Positions 1-6,578 are shown, counted from the first letter of the stretch. The stretch is DNA of 7,017 nt from an uncultured Gemmatimonadota bacterium (GCA_903894655.1 CAITQY010000718.1:1-7017); one strand, 5' to 3'. The notes: generated by a model not told the origin, from the letters alone. Made by a program: numbers and translations.

Positions 1-666
1 CAGCGCCTGCAGCGCCTCTTCGTTGCTGTCGAACTGCGGCCACCAGCCGCCCTCGTCGGCAACACCGCCGAGCTTGCCGTGTGCGGCCATCCATTCCCCG
101 CCGGCGCGATAGACCTCTGCGCTGATCACCATGGCTTCATCAAAACTCGCGGCGCGCGGTGCCATGATCATCAGGTCCTGGATGTCGATGCGGCGCCCGG
201 CATGGGCGCCGCCGCCGAAGATCTGGACTTCGGGCAGGGGCAGGCGCACCGGGCGGCCGTTGGCAAGGTAACGCCACAAAGGCAGGCCGGCCGCGGCCGC
301 TGCGGCGTGCAGCACCGCCATGGAAACGGCGACTGTGGCGTTGCCACCCAGACGCGCTTTGTTGGCGCTGCCGTCAAGGGTGCTCAGGGCGGCATCGACG
401 CGCTCTTGCGCGGTCGCATCCATGCCCTGCAGCGCGCGGGCGATTTCGCCCGAGATATTGGCGCAGGCGCGGCCGACGTCGTAGCCGCCAAGCTTTGCGC
501 CGCCGTCGCGCAGGTCTATGGCCTCGTTGCTGCCGCGCGAAGCACCCGCTGGCGCGATGGCGCGGCCCTTTGCGCCGCAGGCCAGCCTGACTTCAGCTTC
601 GACAGTGGGGCGGCCGCGCGAGTCCCAGACGCGCCGGCCGTGAATCGAAACAATGCTGGTGTCCAT
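1..666 (-). CDS. eno: Enolase (phosphopyruvate hydratase), N-terminal half, truncated by the window edge
   Basis: Enolase interconverts 2-phosphoglycerate and phosphoenolpyruvate in the cytoplasm. The 222 visible codons (family about 430) cover the whole N-terminal domain and the start of the barrel. Visible family signatures are DSRGRPTVEAEV (residues 15-26), the active-site loop APAGASRGS (38-46) with the metal-binding Ser at 43, GGGAHAG with His155, and VADEGG with Glu205. The catalytic-region motif usually written QEF is QDL here, so the conserved Glu (yeast Glu168) is Asp164. The loop reads AGASRG instead of the usual SGASTG. These changes suggest a paralogue rather than the main glycolytic enzyme, although the catalytic Lys and three carboxylate metal ligands lie outside the window and cannot be judged. 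The start at 666 is preferred over the in-frame ATG at 672 because AGGA lies 6 nt upstream of it. It follows the kinase-like frame by 19 nt, so the two were probably co-transcribed. Confidence 0.93.
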   Translation of the reverse strand, partial: MDTSIVSIHGRRVWDSRGRPTVEAEVRLACGAKGRAIAPAGASRGSNEAIDLRDGGAKLGGYDVGRACANISGEIARALQGMDATAQERVDAALSTLDGSANKARLGGNATVAVSMAVLHAAAAAAGLPLWRYLANGRPVRLPLPEVQIFGGGAHAGRRIDIQDLMIMAPRAASFDEAMVISAEVYRAGGEWMAAHGKLGGVADEGGWWPQFDSNEEALQAL

Positions 667-672
667 GTTCAT

Positions 673-676
673 TCCT
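673..676 (-). promoter_or_regulatory. Shine-Dalgarno site deciding the enolase start
   Basis: On the minus strand the sequence reads AGGA, then six bases, then the ATG at 666. The other in-frame ATG at 672 directly abuts this AGGA with no spacer, so it is the less likely start. Confidence 0.55.
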
Positions 677-685
677 GTCAGTCGG

Positions 686-1768
686 TCAGTCTTGCCGTGC
701 CCAGGCGGCGCGCACCTCGGCGAGATGCGTCGGTGCGCGCAGCAATAGCGGTTTTGCCCGCGCACGGACAAAGTCCTTGTCGGTCGCGCTAAGCAGATAT
801 TCAACCGGCGATTTTCCATCAATGCGGGCGAGCAGTATGGCCGGCAGTAGCTGCGCGGCGCGAAGCTCGAGCGATTGCACCGGCTCCCAATCGACTGCAT
901 CAAGGTAAGCCCTAACGAGTGCATCGAAACATTCGAGATAGGCGTCGCGCCATTGCGGACGCCAAAGCGGCTTGAGCAATAAATGGGTCAGGCAAAAGGC
1001 AAGGTCGAATGCCGGGTCGCCATACCAGGCGCACTCGGCGTCAAGGAGCACGGGGCCGTCGCGGCCGACCAGGATGTTTTTCGGGCTGACATCGCCGTGC
1101 ACGAGCGCAAGACGGGTGCGGGCGGTGCGCTCAGCCAGTGCATTGAGCTCTGCCGCGCAGTCCGGATGGGCACGGGCTGTTGCCAGCAGGTAGGGTTCAA
1201 GGCGCAGGGAATGAAAAATCGTATCGGTGGCAAAGGCCGCTGCGATAGCCGGCTTGCCGGCGCTCGCGGCGGTCAGAGCGAGTGTCCACTGATAGGTGTA
1301 CACGCGCGCGCCCACGTCCTGAATGTCGTACAGCAGGACGTCGATGTCCTTGAGCATGGCGGGGGTGGGCGTTTCCACGGCGCCGTACAACGAATGCACC
1401 GTGACGCCGGTCTTTTCATCGACGCCGCTGCTGATCTTCTCGCCGGCCTTGGCCTCGCCGCGGATGCCATGCTCGGGGCCATACAGCGCGGTGAGCTTCA
1501 CGCCGGCGGCCTTGAACAGCAGGTCGATGGTGCTCGTGCCCTTCCGGTCACGTCCCGAGTGGTTGGTGAGCAGACCGACGCGCTTCCCCTTGATGAGATG
1601 CAGCGAATCGGTGAGCAGCACTTCGATGCCGGGAATCACATTGCCCGTGCGGGGCTGCGCGGGGCGGGATTGCGCGTGGAGCGGCGCGGTCGTCACAAGG
1701 GCGAGGGTGAGCGCGCAAAGAACCGTGGCGGCTCGCGTGGCCGGTTGCCGGAGCGTGGAGCGTTTCAT
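686..1768 (-). CDS. Chimeric frame: 5' part of exported DUF1343 (NamZ-like) protein joined to 3' part of an APH-family kinase
   Basis: One open frame of 360 codons contains two unrelated partial proteins. Residues 1-32 form a signal peptide (basic start, hydrophobic core, cleavage near LHA/QS). Residues 34 to about 170 match the N-terminal domain of DUF1343, the family of NamZ exo-N-acetylmuramidases acting on cell-wall fragments outside the cytoplasm: GLLTNHSGR (65-73), YGPEHGIRG (96-104), DIQDVGARVYTY (148-159). The expected continuation (GxPFxVLDRPNP-like) is absent. From about residue 175 the protein is the C-terminal lobe of a phosphotransferase of the aminoglycoside/choline kinase superfamily: HGDVSPKNIL (224-233, catalytic Asp226 and Asn231) and DAECAWYGDPAFDLAF with metal-binding Asp243. 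The kinase N-lobe and the second half of DUF1343 are both missing, so neither activity is expected. Exporting a truncated ATP-dependent kinase makes no sense, which favours a misjoined contig or a pseudogene. I chose the start at 1768 because it begins the signal peptide; a longer frame from 1876 would overlap the permease. No Shine-Dalgarno site is evident. Confidence 0.8.
   Translation of the reverse strand: MKRSTLRQPATRAATVLCALTLALVTTAPLHAQSRPAQPRTGNVIPGIEVLLTDSLHLIKGKRVGLLTNHSGRDRKGTSTIDLLFKAAGVKLTALYGPEHGIRGEAKAGEKISSGVDEKTGVTVHSLYGAVETPTPAMLKDIDVLLYDIQDVGARVYTYQWTLALTAASAGKPAIAAAFATDTIFHSLRLEPYLLATARAHPDCAAELNALAERTARTRLALVHGDVSPKNILVGRDGPVLLDAECAWYGDPAFDLAFCLTHLLLKPLWRPQWRDAYLECFDALVRAYLDAVDWEPVQSLELRAAQLLPAILLARIDGKSPVEYLLSATDKDFVRARAKPLLLRAPTHLAEVRAAWARQD
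1244..1262. other. Breakpoint between two unrelated sequences (probable assembly misjoin)
   Basis: Protein similarity switches here from DUF1343 (higher coordinates) to the C-terminal lobe of an APH-type kinase (lower coordinates). The site holds the palindrome GCCGGC twice (1248-1253 and 1256-1261) separated by TT. This encodes Ala-Gly-Lys-Pro-Ala on the minus strand. Such a short shared GC-rich word could bridge two reads or genomes falsely, or mediate a real short-homology recombination. The frame is preserved across the join, which has a one-in-three chance of happening by accident. Confidence 0.65.
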
Positions 1769-1845
1769 TGCAGAGGGGGAGGGAGGTGTTGCCGCGTGGA
1801 GTCGCGTGCTGGCGGCACGCAACGCGACGGTGTGCGTGCCGATCG

Positions 1846-3549
1846 TCAGTTGGCCAGGCGGAGCAGCAGGTGACAACGCTCGCCTTCGGTCTTGACGCGA
1901 ATCCGATCGGTGCGCTGGCCGAGCAACCAGCCGGAGAGTTGTGCCAATCCGGTGGGATCGTTGAGCAAGGTTTCACGGTCGGGGCGCGTTTTGACGAGCA
2001 CGATGGGCTGGCCATCGTACGACACGTCCACGTCCAGATTGTATTCATCGTACGCCAGCTCCACCGTCACGCTGCCGTTAGTCAGGCCGGTATCGAGCGA
2101 TTCCATCACGTGATGCAGCGACTCCGTTGCCGTGACGATGGTTTCCTTTCGTGCGGCCACGGAGGCCCCAAACTGCTGCAGCCCATCGCGGATGGCGTCG
2201 TAGTGATCGCTGCCGGCGGGAAGCACGAGGCGCAAGCGACGCCTGTTGCCCAGTTGCATGAGCACATTCAGCAACACGGCAACGAGCGCGGTGAAGGAGA
2301 CCGGGGAGTTCAGGATCGGCTTGAGAAACGCCGGGGCGTTGACATACAGATGCGGCGAGAGACCGGCACTGAGCCCGAACGCCAGCGCACAACCGGCCAT
2401 GAGGATGCGACGGCTATCGAGCAAGCGCGAGGTCAGCAACTGGATCCCCGAGAGCATCATGAAGCAGCAGCAGTAGATCACCGACGCCCCCATGATCGGC
2501 GCGGGCAGCGCGGTGATCGCCGCTGCCACTTTGGGCGTGAAGGCGCACAGCACGACCATCGTGCCGAAGCTGTAGCCAATGGTGCGGCTGGTCGCACCGC
2601 TGGCGAGCGACAAGCCGACATTGCCGGATGAGGTATTGTGGCTCAGCGTGCCGAGCAGGCCGCCGATAATGTTGGCCACGCCCTGCGCGGTGGCGCCCCG
2701 GCTGACGGACGCCATGTCGGTGCGGGTCCAGTTCGCGTCGTTGATCTTTTGACAGAGCGTCAAGTCGCCGATGTTCTTCAGCGACGTCGCGAAGCACGCG
2801 ATCGTGAAGGGCAGCAGCAGCGACCATTCAAAGGCGTAGCTGGAGATGGGCCGGTGCGGCACGCCGAGCCACGGGGCGTTCGCGATCCGCTGAAACGTTT
2901 CGTGGGGGATGGCGCCCAGCGCGACGGCCGAAAGCAAGCCGGCCACGATGCCGATCAGCATGGGGAAGAGTTTGGTCACGCCGCGCCCCCACACCGTGCA
3001 GGCGATCATCACCGCCAGCGTGACGAGACCGACGACGACGTTGCTCGACTGGTCCGCACCCGCACTCAGGGTGGACGGATCTGCCAACAGTCGGGGAAGC
3101 CCGGCTGGCAGCACTGCGATACCGACCATCGTCATGACCACGCCGATGACCTCCGGCGGAAACAACATTCTGAGACGGGGCAATAGGCGCGACAGTCCGA
3201 CTTCGAAGACGCCCGCCACCGCGGTCATGCCGAAGAGCGTGGGCAGTCCGAAGGGCCCGGCAAGCACCGTCGTCGAAAAGAATGCCGGCGCGATGATCGG
3301 TGGGCAAAAGAAGCCACTGCCGATCGGTCCGCGTCGATTGGCCTGCAGCATCGAGCCCAGTCCCGTCGCAATCATCCCCATGCGCAGGATGCTTTGCGTG
3401 TCGCCCGGCGATACGGTGATCGTCGCCAGCATCGCCGCCATCACGATCCAACCGGCGGTGGCCATCAACACCTGCTGCAGCCCGAGCGAGGCTAACAGTG
3501 ACAGCGGCGGCCTGTCGTCAACACCGTAGGTCAGATTGGCGGGCTTCAT
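1846..3549 (-). CDS. NCS2 (nucleobase/ascorbate-type) permease with an extra C-terminal GHKL/RsbW-like domain
   Basis: A 567-residue inner-membrane protein. Residues about 17-435 are a long series of hydrophobic helices with NCS2 features: a TM1-like LGLQQVLMA stretch, GSGFFCPPIIAPAF (78-91), the TM8 region SLKNIGDLTLCQKIND (256-271), and a TM10 motif G309-N-V-G-L-S-L-A-S-G318. That motif corresponds to the family signature [QEP]NxGxxxxT[RKG], but Gly replaces the substrate-contacting first residue and Ser replaces Thr. Members usually import uracil, xanthine, urate or related bases by proton symport; the substrate cannot be assigned here. Typical permeases are about 430-480 residues, so residues 438-567 are additional and hydrophilic. 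This tail resembles an RsbW/HATPase fold: Glu476 sits where the N-box Glu is expected, but His480 replaces Asn, and Y-D-G-Q-P (511-515) replaces DxGxG. ATP binding is therefore doubtful. The start lies one base after the STAS stop (TAG-G-ATG), implying translational coupling. Confidence 0.9.
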   Translation of the reverse strand: MKPANLTYGVDDRPPLSLLASLGLQQVLMATAGWIVMAAMLATITVSPGDTQSILRMGMIATGLGSMLQANRRGPIGSGFFCPPIIAPAFFSTTVLAGPFGLPTLFGMTAVAGVFEVGLSRLLPRLRMLFPPEVIGVVMTMVGIAVLPAGLPRLLADPSTLSAGADQSSNVVVGLVTLAVMIACTVWGRGVTKLFPMLIGIVAGLLSAVALGAIPHETFQRIANAPWLGVPHRPISSYAFEWSLLLPFTIACFATSLKNIGDLTLCQKINDANWTRTDMASVSRGATAQGVANIIGGLLGTLSHNTSSGNVGLSLASGATSRTIGYSFGTMVVLCAFTPKVAAAITALPAPIMGASVIYCCCFMMLSGIQLLTSRLLDSRRILMAGCALAFGLSAGLSPHLYVNAPAFLKPILNSPVSFTALVAVLLNVLMQLGNRRRLRLVLPAGSDHYDAIRDGLQQFGASVAARKETIVTATESLHHVMESLDTGLTNGSVTVELAYDEYNLDVDVSYDGQPIVLVKTRPDRETLLNDPTGLAQLSGWLLGQRTDRIRVKTEGERCHLLLRLAN

Positions 3550-3550
3550 C

Positions 3551-3835
3551 CTAATCGTTCAGCTGCAGAATATCATCGAATCCAACGGTCAGAATCACTT
3601 CGCGAATCTCCGGCCTCGTCCCCTTCAGTCGCAGCGTGCCGCCTTTGACTTCGGTGAGGTTGGCCGTGACCAGCAAAACCCGAAGGCCGGCGCTACTCAG
3701 AAACTCAATGCCGGAAAAATCCAGTTCGATCGAGTGCGCACCCGCATCGAGCAGTCGCCGCAACTCGGCTTCGTGCTGTTTGATCGTGGTGGCATCAAAC
3801 CGGCCGACCGGCTGATAGTGCGCGATGTCTGTCAT
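3551..3835 (-). CDS. Single-domain STAS protein (anti-sigma factor antagonist-like)
   Basis: This 94-residue cytoplasmic protein is almost exactly one STAS domain, the fold of SpoIIAA and RsbV. It opens with a short strand (HYQPVGRFDATTI), followed by a helix (KQHEAELRRLLDAG), then IELDFSGIEFLSSAGLRVLL (residues 36-55). In the SpoIIAA/RsbV family this loop carries the serine that a kinase such as SpoIIAB or RsbW phosphorylates; Ser48, with Ser47 beside it, occupies that position here. No sigma factor, dedicated anti-sigma kinase or phosphatase gene is visible nearby. Instead, the stop is one base before the permease start, and the permease tail looks like a degenerate RsbW-type domain. The likely job is therefore binding and regulating that permease, though action in a general stress cascade encoded elsewhere is possible. 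The gap to the upstream amine oxidase is 39 nt. No strong Shine-Dalgarno site is seen. Confidence 0.88.
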   Translation of the reverse strand: MTDIAHYQPVGRFDATTIKQHEAELRRLLDAGAHSIELDFSGIEFLSSAGLRVLLVTANLTEVKGGTLRLKGTRPEIREVILTVGFDDILQLND

Positions 3836-3874
3836 GAGTTTTCTACGGGAGAACGAGGAGTACTCGAGGCGTAT

Positions 3875-5494
3875 TTACGGATGCGCCGACAGCAGGTCCG
3901 TATCCAACACGGAGGAGAGCCCGAAATGTCGGGTCAGCATGGCTTCGGCGGTCGCGAGGGCACCCTCAACCCACCCCTGATCATGCGACCACGCTTCACC
4001 ACAGATGTACACGGGCAACTCGGGAAGCGGCTGCAGGATCTTCTCTGCCACCTCGTGACTGCGCAACCCCATGTTCCAGAAATGTGCGCCACCGCCGAAG
4101 GGGTCCCGACTCCAGCTCATGCACGCGGCGGCGAAGGGGGCCGGGGCTTGGCTCTCGTGCATGCCGTGCAGTTCGAGCAACTGGCGGTGTGCCTCGAAGA
4201 TGATGCGTGCGGGCGCCGCATAGTCCGCCCACATTTCGACGCCGGGGCGACGATGCGCCAATTTGGACTGCACCTTATTCGGCTCGATGTGGTCGAGCTG
4301 TTCCCAGTACGACTTGGCCAGGCCGCCATCGTAGATGAGCACAACGCCCTGCTGGTCGTCGGGATTGACTTTCCAGTAGTACACCTGGCGCATCGGCATG
4401 TCGGTGACGGACTTGCCATGCGATCCCGCACCCACCACCGCTTCCCACCAGCAGTGTTCGTAGCACAAGGCAATCTTGAAGAGCGGTATCGGTGACACGG
4501 CTTCAAGTAACGGCCTAAATACGCTGGCGCGGCTCTCGAACAACGGTCCCGTGCGATCCAGCAATTCGATCGCTCGGCGAGGCAACGCCAGGATGAGCTG
4601 TCGGGCCAAATGCCGAGTTTCCTGTCCGTCGCTCTTCACCGTGGTGAAGGCAACGCCAGCGGTGCCGTCCGCGAGCACCACGTCGTGCACCGACCTGACG
4701 CGTGTACTCAACTGAACATCGACACCCAGCGCCACGGCCTCCTCGTGCAGGCGCCGGGGCAATGCGCTGAAGCCGTCGATCAGATGAAAATGCGTGATGT
4801 CGCTTCCGAAATCCGACAGATTGAACGGGAAGCCGTCGGCGGCACTCCACGTCCACAACACGGAGTCGTAGCCTAGCGAATCTTGCAGGAATTGCACCGC
4901 GCCGTGGCCAAGGGTGCGGACCAGGAGGTAGTGCAGGGGGGTTTCGTAGAGGGGCTTGCCCTCGAAAGTGCCGCGTTCACCGACCGCACGCCATTGCGCC
5001 GCCGTAACCTGCTTGAGCGTGTCGAGCGTCAGGTCGATATCCAGGACCAGCTTGAACGAAGGCGCCAGCGCACGTACCGCGGCGACGGCCATCAGATCCT
5101 GCAGCGATTCCGGATTGCGCAGCGATTCATCGATGACGTACGGAATGCGTTCGGGGTCTGTCAGCTCGCCCTTCGTTAAACGCTGTCCCCGCAGATACGC
5201 GATGTTGCTGGGGTTCGCATCGGCCAGCACGCCGGTCTGGAGGCCAAAGGCCTTCGTCAGCCCACACACCAAGTGTTGCGTCGCCGTAAAACGCATGCCG
5301 CCGAGTTCGACGAAGGTGTCGTTGACGAACGGGGGTTTCACGGACAGCAGGCGCCCGCCGACCCGTTCGCTCCCTTCGAAAACGGCGACCGTCAAAGGAC
5401 GTTGGTGCGCGGCCGCGTCGGCCTTCAGGCGCCAGGCGCTGTAGAGGCCTGACATGCCCGCCCCGACAATCGCGATATCGATGACCTGCGTCAT
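3875..5494 (-). CDS. FAD-dependent amine oxidase (flavin monoamine oxidase / L-amino-acid oxidase superfamily)
   Basis: A 539-residue flavoenzyme of the amino-oxidase family (monoamine oxidase, L-amino-acid oxidase, tryptophan monooxygenase group). Such enzymes oxidise an amine or amino acid with FAD and pass the electrons to O2, producing an imine and H2O2. Seen in the sequence: N-terminal Rossmann motif IAIVGAGMSGLYSAWRL (7-23), the ribose-binding Glu40, ERVGGR (43-48), the second GG motif ELGGMRF (63-69), a late DPFGGGAHFWN segment (464-474), and the C-terminal flavin motif YICGEAWSHDQGWVEGAL (496-513). The C-terminus is complete. There is no signal peptide, so it should be cytoplasmic. 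I chose the start at 5494 because the Rossmann strand begins directly after it; a GTG at 5533 would add 13 residues with no recognisable content. It is the first gene of a compact minus-strand run with STAS and permease genes. The substrate cannot be read from sequence. Confidence 0.9.
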   Translation of the reverse strand: MTQVIDIAIVGAGMSGLYSAWRLKADAAAHQRPLTVAVFEGSERVGGRLLSVKPPFVNDTFVELGGMRFTATQHLVCGLTKAFGLQTGVLADANPSNIAYLRGQRLTKGELTDPERIPYVIDESLRNPESLQDLMAVAAVRALAPSFKLVLDIDLTLDTLKQVTAAQWRAVGERGTFEGKPLYETPLHYLLVRTLGHGAVQFLQDSLGYDSVLWTWSAADGFPFNLSDFGSDITHFHLIDGFSALPRRLHEEAVALGVDVQLSTRVRSVHDVVLADGTAGVAFTTVKSDGQETRHLARQLILALPRRAIELLDRTGPLFESRASVFRPLLEAVSPIPLFKIALCYEHCWWEAVVGAGSHGKSVTDMPMRQVYYWKVNPDDQQGVVLIYDGGLAKSYWEQLDHIEPNKVQSKLAHRRPGVEMWADYAAPARIIFEAHRQLLELHGMHESQAPAPFAAACMSWSRDPFGGGAHFWNMGLRSHEVAEKILQPLPELPVYICGEAWSHDQGWVEGALATAEAMLTRHFGLSSVLDTDLLSAHP

Positions 5495-5651
5495 CCGTAA
5501 AGTGGCTGTAGGTTGTGACGCATGGTCGCGCACGCGGTGTGCCGAGATAAGGCCAAAGCTGTGCGAATGATGGGCTCCCGCGTGGAATCACCGCAAGGTG
5601 TCCCGCACTCGGTGGATCGTCCGTCGAGTGGTCTCCCTTCTGCACGCCCTC
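5495..5651. promoter_or_regulatory. Divergent intergenic region between the amine oxidase run and the metallo-hydrolase
   Basis: These 157 bases lie between two divergently read genes and must contain the promoters for both, if each is transcribed from here. I see no convincing -35/-10 pair, operator palindrome or riboswitch in it. Part could be coding if the upstream alternative GTG starts (5533 on minus, 5598 on plus) are used. Confidence 0.35.
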
Positions 5652-6578
5652 ATGTCCTTTCGCCTCCTCGCCCTCGCCGTTGGTGCCGTTGGTGCCGTTG
5701 GTGCCGTTGGTGCACCCCGGCACACCGGCGCAGTTGCCCAGCCCTCGCGCACCACCATCGTGATGCTCGGCACCGGCACCCCGATTCCCGACCCGGATCG
5801 CGCCGGCCCGTCGGTGGCCATCGTCGTCGATAGCACGGCGTATCTGTTCGATGCCGGTACGGGGGTGGTGCGGCGTGCGGCGGCCGCCGAACGCGCCGGC
5901 GTGCCCGCGCTGCGGGCGCAGCGGCTGGGGGTGCTGTTCCTGACCCATCTCCACTCCGATCACACCATGGGACTCAACGACGTGATTTTTACGCCGTGGA
6001 TCCAGGGACGCGACACGCCGCTGCAGCTCTTTGGCCCGCCAGGCACGCAGCGGTTGGTGAACGGCATTCTCGATGGCAACGACGAAGACATCAAGGAACG
6101 GATCGCCAGCGCCGATGGGCCATCGGCCACCGCGTGGAAGGCCACGGTGCACGAGATCACCGAGGGCGTGGTGTATCAGGACGAACGCGTCACCGTGCGC
6201 GCGTTTGCCGTGCCGCACAGCGCGTGGCCGTTTGCATTCGGGTACCGGATCACCACCCCCGATCGCACCATCGTGATCAGCGGTGATGCGCGCGCGAATC
6301 CCGCCATCGCGCGCGAATGCAACGGCTGCGACGTGCTCATCCACGAGGTCTACTCCGACGCCGGGCTGCAAACGGTGAGCGCCGCACGGCGTCCGTATCA
6401 CATGCAGGCGCATACCTCGGCGGCCCAGTTGGCGGACATCGCCACCGCGGCCAAGCCCAAGCTGCTGGTGCTGTATCACCAGCTGATTTGGAAGTCGACC
6501 GACGAGCAGTTACTGGCCGAAGTGCGGGCCGGCTACCGCGGGCGCGTGGTCTCGGCCAAAGATCTGGAGAAGTACTGA
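5652..6578 (+). CDS. Exported metallo-beta-lactamase-fold hydrolase, RNase Z/arylsulfatase-like
   Basis: A 308-residue protein with an N-terminal signal peptide (residues 1 to about 29, ending AVA/Q). It continues into an MBL-fold domain beginning IVMLGTGTPIP (36-46). Metal ligands are clear: THLHSDHTMGLND with His99, His101, Asp103 and His104; His189 in VPHS; Asp212 in ISGDAR; and His276 in LYHQL. The arrangement, with a late His254-T-S-A-A-Q-L segment before LYHQL, is that of the RNase Z-like branch of two-zinc hydrolases, which also includes arylsulfatases and phosphodiesterases. Export argues against tRNA 3' processing, so a periplasmic or extracellular ester or phosphodiester substrate is more likely. 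The start at 5652 is chosen because it gives a short signal peptide; a GTG at 5598 would add 18 residues. No Shine-Dalgarno site is evident at either. The signal-peptide core is made of four identical Ala-Val-Gly units (see the repeat entry). Confidence 0.9.
   Translation: MSFRLLALAVGAVGAVGAVGAPRHTGAVAQPSRTTIVMLGTGTPIPDPDRAGPSVAIVVDSTAYLFDAGTGVVRRAAAAERAGVPALRAQRLGVLFLTHLHSDHTMGLNDVIFTPWIQGRDTPLQLFGPPGTQRLVNGILDGNDEDIKERIASADGPSATAWKATVHEITEGVVYQDERVTVRAFAVPHSAWPFAFGYRITTPDRTIVISGDARANPAIARECNGCDVLIHEVYSDAGLQTVSAARRPYHMQAHTSAAQLADIATAAKPKLLVLYHQLIWKSTDEQLLAEVRAGYRGRVVSAKDLEKY
5676..5711 (+). repeat. Four perfect tandem copies of a 9-nt unit inside the signal-peptide coding sequence
   Basis: The unit GCCGTTGGT occurs four times without a mismatch, followed by a partial GC. 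It is in frame with the metallo-hydrolase and encodes Ala-Val-Gly four times within the hydrophobic core of the signal peptide. Because the unit is a multiple of three, copy-number slippage would lengthen or shorten the core without breaking the frame. Confidence 0.95.

Noticed and set aside
79..792. Plus-strand open frame of 237 codons opposite the enolase
   Set aside because: Its translation is low-complexity Ala/Arg/Gly with no motif, and the minus strand carries a clear enolase over the same bases.
1248..1261. Doubled GCCGGC as an attachment or recombination site
   Set aside because: No integrase, transposase, tRNA or target duplication is nearby; short GC palindromes are common in such DNA.
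983..1873. Long plus-strand open frame opposite the chimeric gene
   Set aside because: A shadow of the GC-rich minus-strand coding sequence; no recognisable protein features.
1766..1876. Longer start (1876) for the chimeric frame
   Set aside because: It would add 36 residues ahead of a clean signal peptide and overlap the end of the permease gene.
1768..2631. Plus-strand open frame of 287 codons opposite the permease tail
   Set aside because: His/Arg/Gln-rich translation without motifs, antisense to a convincing permease.
5676..5711. Tandem repeat considered as a CRISPR or operator array
   Set aside because: The units are contiguous with no spacers and are in frame within a coding sequence.
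5127..6479. Minus-strand open frame of 450 codons covering the metallo-hydrolase region
   Set aside because: The plus strand has a complete MBL-fold enzyme with all metal ligands; the antisense frame only arises from high GC. Its Thr-Asn-Gly repeats are the reverse of the 9-nt tandem repeat.
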